From: Planctomycetota bacterium
Lineage (GTDB): Bacteria > Planctomycetota > UBA1135 > UBA2386
Direction of reading: 5' to 3'
NCBI GenBank assembly: GCA_016235155.1
Contig: JACRLW010000042.1
Span: 1 to 35,914, forward strand
DNA: 35,914 nt
Translations under genes and position numbers: made by a program
The notes under the pieces: model-generated
What the model saw: the letters and a program-made list of their open reading frames with translations, nothing else
The model's database searches: none
What the model was told of the DNA's origin: nothing
In this document: positions 32,041-35,914 of the stretch, piece by piece
Position numbering within the stretch: the stretch's first letter is position 1
How the letters are laid out: each line of letters starts with the position of its first letter

Positions 32041-35000
32041 GAGTTCTACAAGGGCTCGATCACCGACGCGCACCTGCTCGACCAGCTCGACAAGGCCCCG
32101 CGCTTCGACGTCAACGGTGTGCTCCTCGAGGTCGCGCGACGCTCGGACGAGTGGCAACGCATCATCGCGGCGGTTCGGAGCCTCGACGAGGTCTTCGTCG
32201 TGCGCGACGCGAGCGCGATCCTCAAGCCCAACGACTCCACCGCGACGGTCATCGAGGCCTGCAAGAAGCTCCACACGCTGCGCGAGCTCGCCGACGTGAC
32301 GTTGCTCGGGCTCTTCGAGTGCTCGCGGACGGTGCGCGAGCTCCTCGAGTGCGGCGCCTTGCGGCGCGTGACCTTCGAGGAGGGTCTCGAAGCCGCCGAG
32401 CAACAGCTCGGCGCCGGCGAACCGAAGCGCGCGGCGATGACGATCAAGGCGATCCTCGAACGCGGCGAGCATCGGTTGCGGGCCGTCAGCGAGAAGGTCG
32501 CCGAGATCCTGTCGCGATGCGGCGAGAGCAAGCTCGCCGGACGGGTGCTGATCGACGCCGCCGAACTCGAAGCCGACGACGGCGCGTCGCTCGACCTCGC
32601 CCGCCGCGCCCGCGAACTGAGCCCGCGCTCGCTCGAAGTCCTGTCCTACCTGCAGAACGTCCTGCAGCGCGTTCACGCGATCGACCCGAAGGAGCGCTTC
32701 GCGGTCACGTCGGAGCTCGTCGACGAACTGTTCGAACGCGGCGAACTCGACGACGCGCTCGGACTGGTCGAGCAGCTCGAGACCGAGAGCAACGACCTCG
32801 TCACGTGCCGGCCGAAGCGGGCGCGCATCCTGGCGCGGCTCGGGCGAAGCGACGAGGCCGTCGAAGCGTTGCTCGGTCTCGCGCAGGCGATCCAGGAGGA
32901 CGACGGCGACAAGGACAAGCTCGGCACGATCTACGAGCAGATCCTCAAGATCGACTACCGGCGCAAGGACGTCGCGCGGTCGCTCAAGAACCTCCACGCC
33001 TCCTCGCTCGCGCGGCGTGTCCGCCGCACGATCCAGGTCACCGTCGCCCTGGCGCTCGGTCTCGTCGGTTGGACCCAGGTCGATGCCTACCTGGCGAGCC
33101 AGCGGATCGGGGAGATCCAGCGCGAAGTGCAATCCCTCGCGTCCGCGAACCGCATCGACGAAGCGTCGCGCGCCGTGCAGGCCGCGCTGATCGAGTTCGA
33201 CGGGAGCACGGAGATCGTCGCGCTGCAGCAGTACGTCGAGCGCGCACGCAAGCGCCAGTCGGACGCCCAACAACGCGACCTGGAGACCGCGCGGCTCGCG
33301 TTGCTGCGCACCGCCGTGTCGCAGATCGAGGCCGGCGACGTCGCCGCCGGACTCGACACGTTCTTCGGGCAGAGCAACCTCGGCGCACAGGTGGACACGC
33401 TCGAGCGCGACCTGAAGGGTCGCTTCAAGACGCTGGTGCGTCCGCTCGTCCAGCTGTCGCGCGCCATGCCGGAACGGATCCCCCCCGAACCGAGCATCCT
33501 CCAGAAGCGCACCGAGCAGGAAGCGCTCCTCGCCGCGCTCGAGACCGAGCTCGCCACGCCGCAGCGACGCCTCGTCGCCGGACTGCTGGCGGTGAAAGAC
33601 GATCCGCGCGTGGTGAACGCACTCGGGCGCGATCGCGAGGCGCTGTACTCGCCGCTCGAGAAGCTCGCGGAGCTGTTCACCCGCGGCGATGCCCTCGCGA
33701 AGCAGTACCAGGACCGCGTCAGCCGCCATCGCGTCGCCGAGGAACTCACGCCGATCTACGAGGAAGCGGTGCGGCACGAACGCGCGCGCGACTTCGAGGC
33801 GGCGATGAAGGCGTACCGCACGCTCGCCGAGAACCACCCTGCCGAGGACGATCTGCGCCAGCACTTCCGCACGCAGGTCGAGCGCTACTCGGCGATCCTC
33901 CGCCTGCTCGCGGTCATCCGGGAAGCGACCGAACGCGGCGACTTCGCCGCGGCGCAGGGTCAGCTCCGCGCGCTGCGCCAGCAGTACCAGGACATCAAGT
34001 TCGACGAGATCGTCGACCTGCCGGTCCGCATCCGCACGACCCCGCCCGGGGCACGCGTGTACGTCGCCGAGCGCTTCGTCGGCACGTCGCCGATGCTGAC
34101 CGCGTACCGCCCCGGTGTGACCACGCCGGTGCGCATCGAACTCGACGGCTTCTTCGACGAGGCCACCGAACTCGGCGGCGACGAGGTCGGTCTGGTGCAG
34201 TCGCTGCTGGTGCGCAAGCCGAGTTGGAGCCACCCCGGGATCGGCACCGTCGACCGGCAGATGGCCGGCGCCGCCGGCGGCCTGGTCCTCATCACCGATC
34301 GCGCGGGATCGATCCGTTGCGTCCGCGCCAGCGACGGGGACGAACAGTGGCGCCTCGACACGGGCGACCTGTCCGGGCTGCTCTCGCGCCCGGTCGTCCA
34401 CGGGGACCGCGTCCTCGTGGCGTCGATCGACGGCGAGTTGCGTTGCCTGGCCCTGTCGACCGGCGACCTGATCTGGAAGGTCGACGGCGTCGAATCGAGC
34501 GCGGCGCCGGTGGTCGCTCCCACCGAAGACGGACCGCGCGTCGTCGTCGCGGGTCAAGACGGCCGCATGGCCGCGTACGAGCTCGCGACCGGAGCGCCGA
34601 GCTGGGAGCGCGAGTTCCGTCTCACCTTCGAGGCCGACCTCGTCTGCATCGACGGCGTGGTGGTTGCCGCGTCCAGCGACGAAGTCGCGCTCGGCGTCGC
34701 GCCGAGGACCGGCGAACCGAACTGGCGCACCGCGATCAGCCGCGGCGTCGTCCTGCCGCCCGCCGTCGCCGGTTCGCGCGTGGCGCTCGTCGGCGACGAC
34801 GGCAGCATCCTCATGCTCGACGGACGCGCCGGCACCGTGCGTTGGAAGATCGATGCCCTCGACGGCGCGACCTCTGCACCGGTCATCCACGGCGAGCGCT
34901 TGTTCGTCGCCGACGGACGGACACTCGAGACCTACTCGCTGCGCGACGGCAAGACCGGTCCGACGCGGAGCTTCCCGACGGAGCTGCGCATGCACCTCGC

Positions 35001-35157
35001 ACAGGACCAGAGCACGGTCTTCGTCGGCGACGACCAGGGCATCGTCTACGCGATCGATCCGAGCGATCTGAGCGACCGCTATCTGCTGCGCGGCGCGTCG
35101 ATGGCGGTGGCACCGGTGCTCCCGCTTCCCGACGGCACGCTCGTCCTCACCTTCTAG
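32032..35157 (+). CDS. TPR-TM-PEGA-PQQ propeller part of the DUF4388 protein
   Basis: This is the continuation of the preceding gene in another frame, entering with STFEFYKG, the expected end of the DUF4388/GspE-N block. An ATG at 32119 would be the first start if it were a separate gene. Counting from 32119, residues 1-300 are helical, TPR-like (AAEQQLGAGEPKRAAMTIKAIL; RRARELSPRSLEVLSYL). A membrane helix lies at about 304-325 and coiled coil/TPR units at 330-630. A PEGA domain (PVRIRTTPPGARVYVAERFVG) starts near 633, and a PQQ-type beta-propeller fills 700-1012 (GDLIWKVDG, AGTVRWKID). It would link a cytoplasmic signalling region to an external sensing propeller. The stop is TAG at 35155-35157. 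Confidence 0.85.
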   Translation, partial: STFEFYKGSITDAHLLDQLDKAPRFDVNGVLLEVARRSDEWQRIIAAVRSLDEVFVVRDASAILKPNDSTATVIEACKKLHTLRELADVTLLGLFECSRTVRELLECGALRRVTFEEGLEAAEQQLGAGEPKRAAMTIKAILERGEHRLRAVSEKVAEILSRCGESKLAGRVLIDAAELEADDGASLDLARRARELSPRSLEVLSYLQNVLQRVHAIDPKERFAVTSELVDELFERGELDDALGLVEQLETESNDLVTCRPKRARILARLGRSDEAVEALLGLAQAIQEDDGDKDKLGTIYEQILKIDYRRKDVARSLKNLHASSLARRVRRTIQVTVALALGLVGWTQVDAYLASQRIGEIQREVQSLASANRIDEASRAVQAALIEFDGSTEIVALQQYVERARKRQSDAQQRDLETARLALLRTAVSQIEAGDVAAGLDTFFGQSNLGAQVDTLERDLKGRFKTLVRPLVQLSRAMPERIPPEPSILQKRTEQEALLAALETELATPQRRLVAGLLAVKDDPRVVNALGRDREALYSPLEKLAELFTRGDALAKQYQDRVSRHRVAEELTPIYEEAVRHERARDFEAAMKAYRTLAENHPAEDDLRQHFRTQVERYSAILRLLAVIREATERGDFAAAQGQLRALRQQYQDIKFDEIVDLPVRIRTTPPGARVYVAERFVGTSPMLTAYRPGVTTPVRIELDGFFDEATELGGDEVGLVQSLLVRKPSWSHPGIGTVDRQMAGAAGGLVLITDRAGSIRCVRASDGDEQWRLDTGDLSGLLSRPVVHGDRVLVASIDGELRCLALSTGDLIWKVDGVESSAAPVVAPTEDGPRVVVAGQDGRMAAYELATGAPSWEREFRLTFEADLVCIDGVVVAASSDEVALGVAPRTGEPNWRTAISRGVVLPPAVAGSRVALVGDDGSILMLDGRAGTVRWKIDALDGATSAPVIHGERLFVADGRTLETYSLRDGKTGPTRSFPTELRMHLAQDQSTVFVGDDQGIVYAIDPSDLSDRYLLRGASMAVAPVLPLPDGTLVLTF

Positions 35158-35487
35158 GACCAGAGCGTGCACGGGTATCTCGGCACGCGCTGAGCGCGAA
35201 GCGGCCCCGCGTCCGATCCGCGCGGCGCGCCGTCGCGAAAGCCGGACGCGCGTCGGGTTTCCGATACGGTCGCACGGAGCGCCGACGCCGGTGCGCCGTG
35301 CGTTGCGCGGAGGAATGATCGATGTGACGGCTGCCGTGCTCCGCATCGCGACGCGCACCCATCCGATCACATGGCGATGTGTTTCCCGGCACGACCATTG
35401 CTCTAGATCGATCGAGCGCGTTCGCGTTCCGATCTCCTGAACCGCGCAACGCTCGTGAGCTTCATTCCTCTTCGACCCACACCTTCG
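35158..35487 (+). other. 330-nt intergenic region before the PEP-CTERM gene
   Basis: No coding frame of convincing composition is seen here. It holds a short continuation of the preceding reading frame (to a TGA at 35191-35193), a small palindrome CACAT-GGCG-ATGTG (35368-35381) and, 4 nt further on, a near-consensus sigma54 promoter. The last 75 nt are the presumed leader of the PEP-CTERM gene. Confidence 0.6.
35386..35402 (+). promoter_or_regulatory. Sigma54 (RpoN) -24/-12 promoter
   Basis: CGGCACG-ACCA-TTGCT matches the sigma54 consensus TGGCACG-N4-TTGCW except for the first base. The invariant GG (35388-35389) and GC (35400-35401) are exactly 10 nt apart. Transcription would start near 35412, about 75 nt before the PEP-CTERM gene's ATG. 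PEP-CTERM genes in other bacteria are known to be controlled by the PrsK/PrsR pair with RpoN, which agrees with this reading. Confidence 0.8.
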
Positions 35488-35914
35488 ATGCGACCTGCCC
35501 GCCTCACTCTCGCCGCGCTTCTCGTCACCCTGTTCGCTTCGTGCGGTGACAGCGGCAATCCGCGGTTGACGAGTTCCGGCAATCCCCCTCCGCCGATCAC
35601 CGGCGGCGATGGCGGCGTGTTCGCTCCGCCGGTGTCCCCGCCGGTGAAGGACCTCGGCGCCGTCACGAATCCGAATGCCGGCACGGCGGTCGGCGGCGGC
35701 GGCAGTGGCCACGGCTCGAGCCCCGGCAATGGCGGTAATGGCGGCGGTAACGGCGGCCCTCCGGGGAACTCCAACTCGGGTGGCGGCGGTGGCAACGGCG
35801 GGCCGGGCAACGGCAATCCGCCGGGTTCCGCCGTCCCCGAACCCGGCACGCTGCTCCTGGTCGGCACCGGACTCGCGGTGGCCGCGACCTTGCGACGCCG
35901 CCGGCAGGACGCGC
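35488..35914 (+). CDS. Gly/Asn-rich PEP-CTERM protein with lipobox, 3' end cut by window
   Basis: The frame runs 142 codons from an ATG at 35488 to the window edge and is probably a few residues from its end. It starts with a signal sequence (MRPARLTLAALLVTLFASCGD) whose FASC could be a lipobox at C19. About 75 residues of Gly, Asn, Ser and Pro follow (GGNGGGNGGPPGN). The C-terminus is a PEP-CTERM sorting signal: VPEPGTLLLVG, a hydrophobic helix, then the basic end LRRRRQ. Exosortase would cut near PEP and attach the protein to the envelope or exopolysaccharide. No exosortase gene is in the window. A lipobox and PEP-CTERM in one short protein is odd. Confidence 0.85.
   Translation, partial: MRPARLTLAALLVTLFASCGDSGNPRLTSSGNPPPPITGGDGGVFAPPVSPPVKDLGAVTNPNAGTAVGGGGSGHGSSPGNGGNGGGNGGPPGNSNSGGGGGNGGPGNGNPPGSAVPEPGTLLLVGTGLAVAATLRRRRQDA

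Noticed and set aside
32032-35712. A minus-strand open frame of about 1,200 codons
   Set aside because: It is antisense to the PEGA/PQQ protein and has no domain-like sequence; a composition artefact.
1-35914. CRISPR array, insertion sequence or prophage
   Set aside because: No spaced direct repeats, transposase, integrase or phage gene was seen; gene order and composition look like an ordinary chromosome.

Overview
The window is a gene-dense, GC-rich (about 70% by eye) stretch of a Gram-negative bacterial chromosome. A LolCDE lipoprotein-release system implies an outer membrane. A PEP-CTERM protein, a DUF4388/PEGA/PQQ-propeller protein, a Hanks-type kinase and an NfeD-FloA pair suggest Planctomycetota or a similarly high-GC phylum such as Myxococcota; this is inference, because no rRNA or marker phylogeny was available. 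No insertion sequence, phage gene or CRISPR array is visible, and codon usage looks uniform.

Layout. 1-2599 (minus): Ser/Thr kinase, YkgJ-like cysteine-cluster protein and a secreted repeat protein cut by the window edge, joined by 4-nt start/stop overlaps. 2722-4004 (plus): a single-module ClpB-like AAA+ ATPase whose C-terminus is broken by a frameshift with apparent loss of sequence. 4075-7874 (plus): orphan histidine kinase, parvulin-type foldase and an IolB-like cupin protein. 7832-8806 (minus): YgfZ-type folate-binding Fe-S maintenance protein. 8958-15307 (plus): a full ISC Fe-S operon (Rrf2 regulator, iscS, iscU, iscA, hscB, hscA, fdx) continuing into trmB and a small Rieske protein, behind a strong-looking sigma70 promoter. 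15405-21046: lysS, lolC-lolD-lolE-like genes and a lipoprotein. 21055-22683: secreted M28 metallopeptidase. 22673-26549 (minus): nfeD, floA and a small membrane protein. 26709-27939: four-helix membrane protein, tRNA-Leu(UAG) and a 7Fe ferredoxin. 27953-30141: ThiF/MoeB-type E1 enzyme plus a second cysteine desulfurase. 30092-31540 (minus): unrecognised exported protein. 31542-35157 (plus): a very large DUF4388-TPR-TM-PEGA-PQQ protein split by a frameshift. 35488-end: a Gly/Asn-rich PEP-CTERM protein with a lipobox, preceded by a near-consensus sigma54 promoter.

Themes. Much of the window concerns Fe-S and sulfur handling: two cysteine desulfurases, scaffold, A-type carrier, Hsp70/Hsp40 pair, two ferredoxins, Rieske protein, YgfZ, YkgJ and an E1-like enzyme. 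A second theme is envelope biogenesis: Lol, parvulin, NfeD/FloA, lipoproteins and PEP-CTERM.

Caution. Three genes (ClpB-like, hscA, the DUF4388 protein) each appear to lack an internal segment of a conserved domain, two of them with a frame change. This may be real decay or an assembly artefact in GC-rich sequence; it is the main quality flag of the window.
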